From: Prochlorococcus sp. AG-347-K16
Lineage (GTDB): Bacteria; Cyanobacteriota; Cyanobacteriia; PCC-6307; Cyanobiaceae
Direction of reading: 5' to 3'
Assembly: GCA_003281405.1 (NCBI GenBank)
Contig: QCCD01000010.1
Coordinates: 1-64,000 of the forward strand
DNA length: 64,000 nt
Under the pieces are notes generated by a model. The model did no database searches, was not told where the DNA came from, and saw only the letters and a program-made list of their open reading frames with translations. Below, piece after piece: positions 29,918-40,896 of the stretch; the first letter of the stretch is position 1, and each line of letters starts with the position of its first letter. A program made the translations under genes and the position numbers.

Positions 29918-30850
29918 TTAACTTAAAGACCCTCCACAACTTGACCCTGCACCTGCAGTGCAAGCAAAACAATGTTCTTTTACAGCTACCCCGTAGTCAA
30001 AAGTAAATGATTCATCCAATAGATCAAAAAGTGTCTTTGGTCCTTTATTCTCTCGGAAATTTATCTGTTGGTTAAAGTCACAATCATAAATTTCTCCTAG
30101 CCAATTTACGCTAATTGTCTTTTTACACATTAGATTTTCTAAATTTTTTTCATTAAAATTTTCTTTTAGTAATTTGTAATAAGTATTTAGTTTCCCTTCT
30201 CTTTTAAGAGATTCTTCATATCTATTTATTGGCATATTAGTTATTGTGTATAAATTATTAAAAACGATATTGTATTTTTCGAATAGAATTTTTTTATAAT
30301 CCTTCTCCAATATTTCCTGAGAAGGAGGAAGAATTGGACTTACAGGATTGTAAACAAGATTTAATTGTAATCCGTTTTCTTTCTTTCCATAGCCTAAATC
30401 ATTAAGAATTTTTATGGCATTAATACTTTTTTCAAAAACGCCAAAACCCCTTTGAAAATCAACATTATTTTTTTCATAACACGGTAGCGAAGCAGTAACT
30501 ATCACTTTATTTTTTGCAAGAAATTGAGGAAGATCTTCATAGCCTTCTTCAAAAAAAATTGTCAAATTACACCTATCAATAATATCAACTTGTTTTGTGC
30601 TCAAGCTGGTTATTAGTTTTTTAAATTCTGGGTGAAGTTCTGGCGCACCACCTGTAATATCTAAAGTCTTGATTTTATATTTTTCAATTATCTTTGGAAT
30701 AAGAGATATCATTTCATTGGACATTTTTTCAGTCCTTAGGGGACTCGAATTGACATGACAATGCTTACAAGCCTGATTGCATTTATAACCTATGTTAATT
30801 TGCAATGTTTCTATAGGTTCTTTATATATTGAGGGAAATTTTTCTTTCAT
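29918..30850 (-). CDS. arsS: ArsS-like radical SAM protein (arsenosugar synthesis)
   Basis: Radical SAM enzyme with the 4Fe-4S triad Cys24, Cys28 and Cys31 in CNQACKHCH. The C-terminal Cys-rich tail HCFACTAGAGSSCGG is the DUF3641 signature of ArsS, which makes 5'-deoxy-adenosyl arsenic compounds on the way to arsenosugars. ITGGAPELHPEF is the family's GGE-like SAM motif. Length 310 is normal. In cyanobacteria arsS usually neighbours arsM, which is not seen here, so the arsenic role rests on the family. ATG at 30850. Confidence 0.84.
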   Translation of the reverse strand: MKEKFPSIYKEPIETLQINIGYKCNQACKHCHVNSSPLRTEKMSNEMISLIPKIIEKYKIKTLDITGGAPELHPEFKKLITSLSTKQVDIIDRCNLTIFFEEGYEDLPQFLAKNKVIVTASLPCYEKNNVDFQRGFGVFEKSINAIKILNDLGYGKKENGLQLNLVYNPVSPILPPSQEILEKDYKKILFEKYNIVFNNLYTITNMPINRYEESLKREGKLNTYYKLLKENFNEKNLENLMCKKTISVNWLGEIYDCDFNQQINFRENKGPKTLFDLLDESFTFDYGVAVKEHCFACTAGAGSSCGGSLS

Positions 30851-30890
30851 GAATCTATTATTTATAAATTGTCATTCGAAAATAAAAAAG

Positions 30891-32111
30891 TCAACTATTT
30901 TTTTTAAAGTTTGATCTCTCATTAGCAAGTTCAATAAACCAACTTATGTATTCTTTGGGACCATTTTTAAAAACTATGTCAAATTTCAAGTTGTCATGAA
31001 CATCACTAATCCCTATTAAACCAGTCTTTTTTGTAGAGGGTCTTTCAACTTCACCAGAACTACTATCTACAAAAATTATTTTATTCTTAATCCCAAATTC
31101 ATTACCTAACATTTGTATTAATTCTAGAAAAGACCTGTCACTTCCTCCTCTTGAATAACTTTTTTCATCATTATTTTTTTTTGATGTGACTGTGTCACCA
31201 ACTCCTACAATCAAAGGCATATCTTCTTTTTGAATAGTTCTTTTGCATAAATCAATTTTTTCCATAACAGAATTTGGAGAGTTTCTAAAATTAAAATTTC
31301 TTCCAAAAGGAGCTTTACCAGTTTTATCCGCAATAAATTTATTTAAAAGAAATAAAACTCCAGAATCTTTAACTGCTCCTTTAATAAGTAATTGTATGTC
31401 TGTTGATCCGATATCATCTTGAGAAGAAAGTTTAATTTTTTCTCTACCATTTTTATTACCTAAATTTGGTGAAATATGAAGGAAAAAAGAGTTTTTGAGG
31501 CCTTCGGATTCAGCTTTTAAAATGATTTCATTCATCATTTTTTCAAAACTAATTTGAATAAGCTTTCTTTTATCAGAATCTTTATGAACTAAATCAAATA
31601 GACTATTGAAATTAATCGTTGGCGAGAAGCGTGTTTCACATATTGATTTTATTGCATGAAAATTGATATCTTCTTGGCTAAGTTCAGGAAAAATATTCTT
31701 AACTATAAAATTAAACTTTGGTCTAATTAGACTAGGTACTTTAGATAAAAAATTGAGTTCTTGTTCTGAGACTCCTTCAAAACTTATTTCACCATTGTTG
31801 TCCTGATACTCAACTCCACAGGCTGCTAAACCTCTTAAATATAGTTCTTTGGTTTTAGGCTCGGTAGTGCTTCTTAAACTCCGTTCTATTATTCTGTTAA
31901 CCCCTCTTGAACCTTCATGTTCCCCGCAAGTTAATACAAAGAATTCCTCTGCAAGTTCTTTTACTGCATAGATATATTTTGATTCTAATTTTCTAGTCAT
32001 TGGATCTTTCACTAAAGGGATACAAACTCCGTCGATGTCTTGAATAATTAAGATATTTTTAGAGGAAATTAATTGTTTTTGTGCCTTTAAATTACTTGCC
32101 ATAAATTCCAT
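30891..32111 (-). CDS. stpA: Glucosylglycerol-3-phosphate phosphatase-like protein (StpA/GgpP family)
   Basis: Resembles the cyanobacterial salt-tolerance phosphatase StpA, which dephosphorylates glucosylglycerol 3-phosphate. An HAD-like nucleophile motif is visible near the N-terminus, QDIDGVCIPLVKDPMTR, and a C-terminal VGVGDTVTSKKN with GGSDRSFLEL gives the second acidic motif. Length 406 is close to StpA (about 420). ATG at 32111 (another three codons on). The partner synthase GgpS is not in the window. It is divergent from a GpsA-like gene, a pairing that suits osmolyte synthesis from glycerol 3-phosphate. Confidence 0.68.
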   Translation of the reverse strand: MEFMASNLKAQKQLISSKNILIIQDIDGVCIPLVKDPMTRKLESKYIYAVKELAEEFFVLTCGEHEGSRGVNRIIERSLRSTTEPKTKELYLRGLAACGVEYQDNNGEISFEGVSEQELNFLSKVPSLIRPKFNFIVKNIFPELSQEDINFHAIKSICETRFSPTINFNSLFDLVHKDSDKRKLIQISFEKMMNEIILKAESEGLKNSFFLHISPNLGNKNGREKIKLSSQDDIGSTDIQLLIKGAVKDSGVLFLLNKFIADKTGKAPFGRNFNFRNSPNSVMEKIDLCKRTIQKEDMPLIVGVGDTVTSKKNNDEKSYSRGGSDRSFLELIQMLGNEFGIKNKIIFVDSSSGEVERPSTKKTGLIGISDVHDNLKFDIVFKNGPKEYISWFIELANERSNFKKNS

Positions 32112-32276
32112 ATTTATAATTATTTTCTTTAAATTTAATTTCTATATTTCAGAGAAATTATAAATTAAAAAATTCAATATTTACAATAAATAATTTGCTA
32201 TGGTCAAGAATTGCTTTAATGTAGAAAAATGTTGGTATGGGTTAGAAATTAAAAAAATTATCAAGAATTTCCAAAT

Positions 32277-33785
32277 ATGAAGAATAATTTTATAGAAAAC
32301 ATAAATGATGAAAAATATTTTTATTCATTGATTGAAGATTTAGAGAACAGCAAAGTTGGATTCTACAGTGTTGGTTTATATCCTGCATCATTAGCTTATA
32401 ACTGTGCTATGCATGGAAAATCAAACAATATTCTCTTAGCTCCTAGGGAAGATAGAGATTTGTTAGGCGCTTTCCCAAATGATGTTCTTTCTGATATGGA
32501 TAATGAGACTATTGAAAAGATTAAGAGAATGGGACATTATTCTTCAGAGGGAATAAGAAAGTCTTTTGATCTAAGAGATCTTCTCTTGGAATGTGAGATG
32601 GTTGTTCTCGCTTCAAACAGTAACCACATACAAGATGATGTTAAACATGCTTTAAAACTTAGAAAAACTTTAAAAAGAGAAAATGTGGTTCTTGGCTGTC
32701 TCGTTGGTTCTTTTTGCATTGATAATAAAAACAAAGCCCCATTTATTCTCTGTAATAAATATCCAAATTTAGCTTTTTTTACAGGATTTCATCGTCACGG
32801 AGCTTTACGAAATCCTAATGATAGTTTTACTGCGAATTTCTGCCATCCTAATGCCCTAACTGCTTTAATAGGAGCTCGAATTTTGAATCAATTGTCACCG
32901 AAAATTCAAGTCTCTCCTGGAGTGCATAATATTGAATGTCAATATATAAAATCAATAAAAAATATCTCATCCATATTTGCAGGTTTTGTAAATAACTTTC
33001 ATTCCGATAAGCCAGGAATGCTACCTACCGTTAATACGATTTTGTTAACACAATGTTTGGATCAGGCCGCATCAGTATCATTACAAGTTAGAAAAGAAAA
33101 TAAATTAGACAATAAATATCTTTCATTAAAGGAACTTGGTTATGGTGAAGAAATAATTAGTGCAAAGGAAAAAATTAATGATGAATTTTTCGAAAAAGGA
33201 GATTATACTTTTTCTCAATTAAATGCTGTTAAGGCTGATGTCTTGGGGAGTATGACTCTGCCAACTGAAGGAAAACCAACAAGGAATTTCCAGGCAGGAC
33301 AAGTTTTATCAGATATGCTTTTGCAACTCAATAGATGTCCAAAAGATGTCTCAGAATTTGTAAATTGGTGCAATAAATACTCTCTCAGTCAAGGAGGTTT
33401 AGAAGGCTTAAAATCCTTGAAATTTTGGCCAGATATTTATAAAGAATTCAAAATCAAAAATAATAATTGTTCAATGATTAATCTGATTTACTTATGCTTT
33501 AATGCTAATTCAGAAGAAAAAAAAGAAATTTATAAGGTTTTAATTAGTTCAGAAGAAATCACTAATTTTTGTCAAGAATCTGTGAAATCTGAATTATCTT
33601 TCGAACTAAATGAAAAATTAAAAGAAGATTATCTTTTTGATGATATTGAAAACTTTTATGAGAAATTATTTATTGACAAAGAGCAAAACGCCCTTAAAAA
33701 AAATAAATATAGTAATCAAATTTCTAAAAAAAATCCTAGTTATATCAATGTATTGAAAATTATTAACAATTATTTTAATAATTGA
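32277..33785 (+). CDS. GpsA-like NAD(P)-dependent dehydrogenase, unassigned
   Basis: 502 residues. The N-terminal half reads as a Rossmann domain (KVGFYSVGLYPASLAYNCA, then EMVVLASNSNHI), and the middle has QYIKSIKNISSIFAG, much like the Lys-containing helix of glycerol-3-phosphate dehydrogenase GpsA, followed by DVLGSMTLPTEGKPTRNF in the place of its GDL...RNRRFG segment. The C-terminal 150 residues are extra and Lys/Asn-rich. Function is inferred only at fold level. ATG start, 165 bases from the divergent StpA-like gene. Confidence 0.55.
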   Translation: MKNNFIENINDEKYFYSLIEDLENSKVGFYSVGLYPASLAYNCAMHGKSNNILLAPREDRDLLGAFPNDVLSDMDNETIEKIKRMGHYSSEGIRKSFDLRDLLLECEMVVLASNSNHIQDDVKHALKLRKTLKRENVVLGCLVGSFCIDNKNKAPFILCNKYPNLAFFTGFHRHGALRNPNDSFTANFCHPNALTALIGARILNQLSPKIQVSPGVHNIECQYIKSIKNISSIFAGFVNNFHSDKPGMLPTVNTILLTQCLDQAASVSLQVRKENKLDNKYLSLKELGYGEEIISAKEKINDEFFEKGDYTFSQLNAVKADVLGSMTLPTEGKPTRNFQAGQVLSDMLLQLNRCPKDVSEFVNWCNKYSLSQGGLEGLKSLKFWPDIYKEFKIKNNNCSMINLIYLCFNANSEEKKEIYKVLISSEEITNFCQESVKSELSFELNEKLKEDYLFDDIENFYEKLFIDKEQNALKKNKYSNQISKKNPSYINVLKIINNYFNN

Positions 33786-33835
33786 TTATTTTTCTAATTT
33801 GCTAGAAAGTAAAGTTCTTAATTTATTTACTAATC

Positions 33836-34537
33836 TTGATATCAGGGTTAGAATTATTATGGTTTAAAAGGTTTTTTTTGAAAAAGGAATTAACTCATCG
33901 TTCTCATGAACTTAAAGCTCTTGGTTGGAATCAAGAAGACTTAACAAGATACGAAGATTTATGGGACTACAGTCAAAGATGGGGATTAATAAATTTAGAA
34001 AGAGAAGACAGACAGTTTTTAAAGAAGGCAGAAAAGTTACTCCCAAAGATCCAAAATAAAAAGATATCCGTTAAAAAAACTATTGAAGAAAAATCTTATT
34101 ATCAATGGTTAAATTTTTACCTCGATGAACTTAATATTTTTAGTAATTCAAATCTTCCAAAAAATAAATATGGTGTTTGGACACTCTTAATTGAAGAGGA
34201 AATAAAACTTCTTAAGGAATTACAACCAGTTATGGGTCTCCCAGATACTTTAAAAGCTAAGAATCTATGCGAAAATAGAAAAGAGCTTATAAATAAAACT
34301 TTTAGCGAATTTGATGCTAAGAACAATGATAAGTGTTTCAATTTTGATGAGGTTCTTAACAACTCTGAAAAAGATGTAGGTAAGAATTGGAAATCAATTA
34401 CTGAAAAAGATCCTGAGGCTAATAAAACTTTTCCAATAATTGATTCTGCAAATATTGAGAAAATCAGATCTGTGATAAAAGAGGATTTGAGTTTATATAT
34501 GAAAGATAATTACCCCTCATTAAAAAAGGATTTATAA
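33836..34537 (+). CDS. Hypothetical protein
   Basis: 233 residues, no family recognised. The N-terminus is helical with many Arg and Trp (LELLWFKRFFLKKELTHRS); the remainder is charged and helical with no signal peptide or membrane helix. Start is TTG at 33836, 50 bases after the GpsA-like gene and on the same strand, so the two may be cotranscribed. Normal codon usage supports it as a gene. Confidence 0.62.
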   Translation: MISGLELLWFKRFFLKKELTHRSHELKALGWNQEDLTRYEDLWDYSQRWGLINLEREDRQFLKKAEKLLPKIQNKKISVKKTIEEKSYYQWLNFYLDELNIFSNSNLPKNKYGVWTLLIEEEIKLLKELQPVMGLPDTLKAKNLCENRKELINKTFSEFDAKNNDKCFNFDEVLNNSEKDVGKNWKSITEKDPEANKTFPIIDSANIEKIRSVIKEDLSLYMKDNYPSLKKDL

Positions 34538-34603
34538 ATATTTATCTTTTTTTTGTTTTTTTTTTGAACTTTTTTAAGTTAAATAGATAATAGGATTATT
34601 TAA

Positions 34604-35938
<1,335 letters not shown>

Positions 35939-35951
35939 AAAAGGAGATTTA

Positions 35952-36842
35952 TTGGCTTTAATAATTCCTAGTAACTATCACAAGATTAGTGATGTTGAGA
36001 AAAATCATATATCTTGGATCGAACCAGAATTGGCAAAAAGACAGGATATACGTCCTCTTAGGATTGGTATTTTGAATATCATGCCTCTTGGCAAGCAGTA
36101 TGAATTTAACTTACTACATCCACTTGGTTTATCTCCTCTTCAAATTGAGCCAGTTTGGATAAAGCTCAAAACTCATTCTTATAAAACATGGGATCTTAAT
36201 CATCTAAATAATCTATATATTACTTGGGAAGAAGCAAATAATCCAGAACCGTTAGATGGAATCATTATTACTGGAGCACCTATTGAGCACCTAGCCTTCG
36301 AGGATGTTAAGTATTGGGATGAATTTGTGAAAATTGTAGATGAAGCCAGAAATTCTTGTGCGAGTACTCTTGGATTATGTTGGGCTGGCTTTGCGCTGGC
36401 TTATTTGGCAGGGGTTGATAAGAAAGTTTTTGACAGGAAGTTATTTGGGGTATTCCCTTTAAAAAGTTTAGTTCCTGGACATCCTTTGATGGGAACACAA
36501 GATGATGAATTTATTTGTCCTCAAAGTAGATTTGCAGGATTACCAGATTTGGAGATGGAAAAGGCACAAAAAGAAGGGAAATTGAATTTGTTGGCTTATG
36601 GAGAAAACGTCGGATATACAATATTTGAATCTAAAGATCAAAAACAACTCATGCATTTAGGTCATCCTGAATATACGGTGCATAGAATTATTAGTGAAAT
36701 TGAAAGAGACAAAGAAAAGGGAGATGTTCCTCCTCCTGAAAATTTTGATCTGAATAGTTCAAAAACCGCTTGGAGATCTCATAGAAATTTGCTTTTTCAG
36801 CAATGGCTTTGGTTTTGTTATCAACAAGTTAGTCTTAATTAA
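35952..36842 (+). CDS. metA: MetA, homoserine O-acyltransferase
   Basis: Activates homoserine with an acyl group for methionine synthesis. The catalytic Cys is in STLGLCWAGFALAY, and the active-site His/Glu region is LMHLGHPEYTVHR. Class I glutamine-amidotransferase-like fold, 296 residues. Family members use acetyl- or succinyl-CoA; the neighbouring O-acetylhomoserine-type sulfhydrylase makes acetyl-CoA likelier. The TTG start is convincing because AAGGAG (35941-35946) lies five bases upstream. Confidence 0.93.
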   Translation: MALIIPSNYHKISDVEKNHISWIEPELAKRQDIRPLRIGILNIMPLGKQYEFNLLHPLGLSPLQIEPVWIKLKTHSYKTWDLNHLNNLYITWEEANNPEPLDGIIITGAPIEHLAFEDVKYWDEFVKIVDEARNSCASTLGLCWAGFALAYLAGVDKKVFDRKLFGVFPLKSLVPGHPLMGTQDDEFICPQSRFAGLPDLEMEKAQKEGKLNLLAYGENVGYTIFESKDQKQLMHLGHPEYTVHRIISEIERDKEKGDVPPPENFDLNSSKTAWRSHRNLLFQQWLWFCYQQVSLN

Positions 36843-36847
36843 CTTTT

Positions 36848-38413
36848 TTAATGAGTGCTTTCTAAACCACCTAGTCTCTCAAATAAGTTAAGACTTTCTT
36901 TATTTAATCCTACAATCTCAACTTTAGAACCACCATTCTGGAATTTTCTAATAATTTGCTCAAGAGCAACTACACCACTTTGATCCCAAATATGAGCTGA
37001 AGACATATCAATTACAATATTTTCTGGATGTTCATGAATATCAAATCCTTGTAAAAAATAAATTTTACTTACAAAAAATAATTGTCCTTTTACTTTATAG
37101 GTAGTCAAATTATTTTCTTTCGCTCTTGAGACAGTTATAACTTTCGCGACTTTTCTGCTGAATAGAATTGCAGCTAATGCAACGCCTGCAATAACTCCAA
37201 GTGCAAGATTATGAGGTTTTGTGAGCATAGTAACTGCAAAAGTCATAAGCATGACTGCAGTATCACTTTTAGGTATCTTTCTAATATTTTTTAATCCATT
37301 TATATCTGCTGTACTTATTGCGATCGTTATCATGATTGCTACTAAAGCAGCCATTGGTATTGCTCCAATCCAAGACTTCAAGAGGATAATCATAATTAGT
37401 AGAGATATACCTGAGGAGAGGGTTGATAATCTAGATTTGCCACCATTCTCAGTATTCATAACAGATTGCCCAACTAAGGCACATCCTGCCATTCCACCAA
37501 ACAAGGATGCCACGATATTTGCGATTCCCTGTCCTCTTGCTTCTTTATTTTTATTAGAACTTGTATCAGTTACATCGTCTAAAATATCTTGAGTTAAAAA
37601 GGTTTCCATTAAACCCACGAGAGATATCGCAAGTGAAGTCGGCAAAATTATTCCTAATGTTTCAAGACTAAAAGGGACTTTCCCATTTTCTATTGATCCA
37701 AAAGGGAGAGAAATACTTGGTAATCCATCAGGTAATTTACCCAAATCGCTAACAGTTGGGACATCTAGATTAAAGAATATGCTTATAAGAGTAATTACTA
37801 CTATTGCAATAAGTTGAGATGGGACTACTTTTGTGATTTTTGGAAGCCCATAGATAATTACTAATCCTAGGATTACAAGAATCCAAACTACTGGAATCTG
37901 AGAGTTAACTGGATATTGACTTATAGTTTGTTCAACTAATCCTTTTGATTCTTTAATACCTATTCCTAACTGAGGGAGTTGTGCTTGAAATATTAAAAGT
38001 GCTAGTGCATTTACAAATCCACTTAATACTCCTGTTGGCACGAATCTCATTTGGTAGGCAAGTCTTAAATATCCCCAAAGAATTTGGAATATTCCAGTTA
38101 ATATTCCAGCTGCAATAAGATATGGGACTCCTAATCCAGGAGATTGTGATTCTCCATAGGCAACAAGTCCAGTCATTAAAAGAGCTGTTGAACCTGTAGC
38201 TGAAGTGATCATCCCTCTTCGTCCTCCAACAATCGCAATTGTTATAGATAAACAAAATGCACCAAAAAGGCCAACTTTAGGATCTACACCAGCTATGCCT
38301 GAAAAGGCAATTGCTTCTGGGATCATTGCAAAAGCGACAACTAAGCCAGAGAGAATATTTGACTTTGGATCATCTAACCAATTTTTTGATAAATATCTTG
38401 AGAAATTTGACAT
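36848..38413 (-). CDS. SulP family anion transporter with STAS domain
   Basis: 521 residues: about 11-12 membrane helices (for example GLVVAFAMIPEAIAFSGIAG, GFVNALALLIFQAQLP) and a C-terminal cytoplasmic STAS domain (about 420-515, with NIVIDMSSAHIWDQSG). SulP proteins in marine cyanobacteria include BicA-type sodium/bicarbonate symporters and sulfate transporters. Convergence with metY-metA hints at sulfate, but this is not evidence of substrate. ATG at 38413. The stop lies five bases from the metA stop. Confidence 0.85.
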   Translation of the reverse strand: MSNFSRYLSKNWLDDPKSNILSGLVVAFAMIPEAIAFSGIAGVDPKVGLFGAFCLSITIAIVGGRRGMITSATGSTALLMTGLVAYGESQSPGLGVPYLIAAGILTGIFQILWGYLRLAYQMRFVPTGVLSGFVNALALLIFQAQLPQLGIGIKESKGLVEQTISQYPVNSQIPVVWILVILGLVIIYGLPKITKVVPSQLIAIVVITLISIFFNLDVPTVSDLGKLPDGLPSISLPFGSIENGKVPFSLETLGIILPTSLAISLVGLMETFLTQDILDDVTDTSSNKNKEARGQGIANIVASLFGGMAGCALVGQSVMNTENGGKSRLSTLSSGISLLIMIILLKSWIGAIPMAALVAIMITIAISTADINGLKNIRKIPKSDTAVMLMTFAVTMLTKPHNLALGVIAGVALAAILFSRKVAKVITVSRAKENNLTTYKVKGQLFFVSKIYFLQGFDIHEHPENIVIDMSSAHIWDQSGVVALEQIIRKFQNGGSKVEIVGLNKESLNLFERLGGLESTH

Positions 38414-38443
38414 TGTAAGTTTCTTTATACTTAAGAAGTTACC

Positions 38444-39724
38444 TCATAAAGGAGGTAAAATGCCTTGTGGGTCAAAAATATTCTTTAAAGTTTTTAATTC
38501 ATTCACTCTATTTCCAAAAGCTAAGTTAAGTTCTTCCTTATGAGAATTTAAATGATTATGCAATTGTGCCAAGTGAATATTTGGATAAAATCTTTTCAAC
38601 TTACTCCATGATTTATAAATCCAGTCCAAAGCGACTTCTTTTTCTTGAAGATCATTTTTTTTCCATGATGCATATATCCATGGTTTCCAAGTACTTTTTC
38701 TATGAATAAAAAAACTTGAGCCATGATTTAACTTTTTAGTTTTGCAACCAAGTTGCTGAGAAGCAATATAACAGGAATCATTAGGTCTATTGTCCATTAG
38801 TTCATTCAAACACTTTATAAAAATTGGGATATCATTTTTTAAATCTTCTCCAAGAAGACTAATTACCTCAGAATGGTTATTTGAATTCAGTTCATATAAA
38901 TTCAATTCCTTTGGGAAGAAATTTATTTTGTTAAAGTTCTCATATAGTTTTTTTTCTAGAGCGGGAAATTTGTATAGAGGCATTAAGCATTCTTCTGTTC
39001 TTTTATCTTCTAAATTATTTTTGAGTTCAGCAACTACATATATATAAATCTTTTGGGCATAAATCCATTGAAGACTAATATTTTCTGGAAATTCCTCTGA
39101 TAATTGTATTATTTCCGAAAGTTCATTTAGATTTACAAATCCTTCTATAACCTTAATTGGATTAGATTGGATAGTTTTAAGTTCTATTTCGGTAATGATT
39201 GAGAAGAAGGGTGCTGCGCCTTTAATTGCTTCCCAAATCAATTGCTCTTCAGGATTTATTTGATTTTTTTTTAAAGAGATAAATTTCCCATTACCCAAGA
39301 ACCCTTTAATTGATTCAATATTATCAATGGCTAATCCGTAAGCTCTACTAAGTGGGCTTACTCCACCAGTAAGTATATAGCCTGCCCCAGGAAGTTTAGA
39401 AAGACCGATTGGAAAACTTCGATTATGTTTTTGTAAATGATTTACTAGATCCCCCATTATTACTCCTCCTCCTATTGTTACTAAATTGCTTTCTCTATCA
39501 ATGTGAATTTTGCTGTGATTTTTTCTTAGATCAAGAGTTGTAAAACCATTTTTTGCACAGCTAGATGTTGTACCTCCACTACATACGCAAAGGTGCTCGA
39601 ATTTTTCCTTAGAATAATTTTCCATATTAAATAAGGAATCATCCACCTCATAAATTAATTTCTTTAACTTTGCGTCCTTTGAATTAATATTAGGAATTTC
39701 AAGCAAATTTTTATTTTTTTTCAC
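38444..39724 (-). CDS. FAD-linked oxidase (BBE/D-lactate dehydrogenase-like)
   Basis: 426 residues with a PCMH-type FAD-binding domain: CVCSGGTTSSCAKNGF, then LVTIGGGVIMGDLVNHL, and PGAGYILTGGVSPLSRAYG, the stretch that often contacts the flavin in this class. A BBE-like C-terminus ends RVNELKTLKNIFDPQGILPP. The substrate is unknown. The predicted start is GTG at 39724. It lies 30 bases upstream of the SulP gene on the same strand. Confidence 0.8.
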   Translation of the reverse strand: MKKNKNLLEIPNINSKDAKLKKLIYEVDDSLFNMENYSKEKFEHLCVCSGGTTSSCAKNGFTTLDLRKNHSKIHIDRESNLVTIGGGVIMGDLVNHLQKHNRSFPIGLSKLPGAGYILTGGVSPLSRAYGLAIDNIESIKGFLGNGKFISLKKNQINPEEQLIWEAIKGAAPFFSIITEIELKTIQSNPIKVIEGFVNLNELSEIIQLSEEFPENISLQWIYAQKIYIYVVAELKNNLEDKRTEECLMPLYKFPALEKKLYENFNKINFFPKELNLYELNSNNHSEVISLLGEDLKNDIPIFIKCLNELMDNRPNDSCYIASQQLGCKTKKLNHGSSFFIHRKSTWKPWIYASWKKNDLQEKEVALDWIYKSWSKLKRFYPNIHLAQLHNHLNSHKEELNLAFGNRVNELKTLKNIFDPQGILPPL

Positions 39725-39771
39725 TACATAATATTCTTCTTTACTATTATGGTATAAGGATTGATTAAATA

Positions 39772-40896
39772 TTGGATAATTTAGATTCGAAGTTAAATAA
39801 TCAAGTCGCGATTCTTATCTGTGGCCACGGGAGTAGAAATAAACTAGCCATTACTGAATTTCAAGAATTAACTAAACTTATCCAGAAAAGATATCCAAAC
39901 ATTTTGGTTGAATATGGTTTCTTGGAATTTGCTAAACCTTCAATTGTTGATGCGCTAGACAAGTTAAAGGATAACTCTATAAAAAAAATAATAGCAATAC
40001 CCGCAATGCTTTTCGCCGCTGGCCATGTGAAAAATGATATACCGAGCTTGCTTATGAATTATTCAAGTAAAACTGGTATTGAAATAATTTATGGAAGAGA
40101 ATTAGGTATTAATAATTTAATGATCAGTGCAGCTTGTGAAAGAGTAAAAGATGTATTTAAACAAAATAATACTCTCAAACCTCAAGAATCATTATTAGTA
40201 GTTGTTGGTAGAGGCTCTTCTGACCCAGATGCGAATTCCAATGTTTCAAAAATTACAAGAATGATTGTAGAGGGTATTGGTTTAGGCTGGGGGGAAACAG
40301 TTTTTTCTGGAGTAACTTTCCCCCTTGTTGAACCTGGCTTGAAAAATGTTGTGAGACTTGGTTATAAAAATATAATTATTTTCCCTTATTTCCTTTTCTC
40401 AGGTGTCCTTGTCACAAGAATAAAAAGGCAAAGTGATTTAGTTGCGATTAATAATCCAAATATTTCATTTATACATGCAAAATATCTTTCTTCACAGTCT
40501 TATGTGGTCGATACTTTTGTAGAAAGGATTGAAGAGATTCTTAATAACGAAGGTAATAATTTTATGAATTGCTCAACTTGTAAATATAGATCCAATTTAT
40601 TTGGATTTGAAAAAGAAGTTGGAATGGTACAAGAAAGTCATCACGATCATGTGGAGGGCTTAGGTATCAGTTGTGATTTATGTGATCCTGAATGTAATGG
40701 TGCTTGTGAAATACAAAATCAAATACCAACTCATAACCATGAAAAATCAAACTCAGGAGGAGGAGATTCCTTGGGACATGAACATGTAGAGGCTCATCAA
40801 CATGAACATAATCACCATCACCATCACCATAGTATTTATCCAAACTCAAAACACCCTTTAGGACCTGTTACGCTTCGCTTGCCTAATAAAGATTAA
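39772..40896 (+). CDS. CbiX/SirB-like chelatase with His- and Cys-rich tail
   Basis: Inserts a metal (Co or Fe) into sirohydrochlorin on the way to cobalamin or siroheme. The N-terminal domain has LICGHGSRNKLAI and FAAGHVKNDIP with the metal-site histidines; a second similar domain (VVVGRGSSDPDAN and VTFPLVEP) follows, giving the double-length form. Residues about 265-350 are a metal-binding tail with CDLCDPECNGAC and a run of histidines (EHNHHHHHHSI). Start is TTG at 39772. Cobalamin is needed in this organism for the class II ribonucleotide reductase at 52-54 kb. Confidence 0.85.
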   Translation: MDNLDSKLNNQVAILICGHGSRNKLAITEFQELTKLIQKRYPNILVEYGFLEFAKPSIVDALDKLKDNSIKKIIAIPAMLFAAGHVKNDIPSLLMNYSSKTGIEIIYGRELGINNLMISAACERVKDVFKQNNTLKPQESLLVVVGRGSSDPDANSNVSKITRMIVEGIGLGWGETVFSGVTFPLVEPGLKNVVRLGYKNIIIFPYFLFSGVLVTRIKRQSDLVAINNPNISFIHAKYLSSQSYVVDTFVERIEEILNNEGNNFMNCSTCKYRSNLFGFEKEVGMVQESHHDHVEGLGISCDLCDPECNGACEIQNQIPTHNHEKSNSGGGDSLGHEHVEAHQHEHNHHHHHHSIYPNSKHPLGPVTLRLPNKD

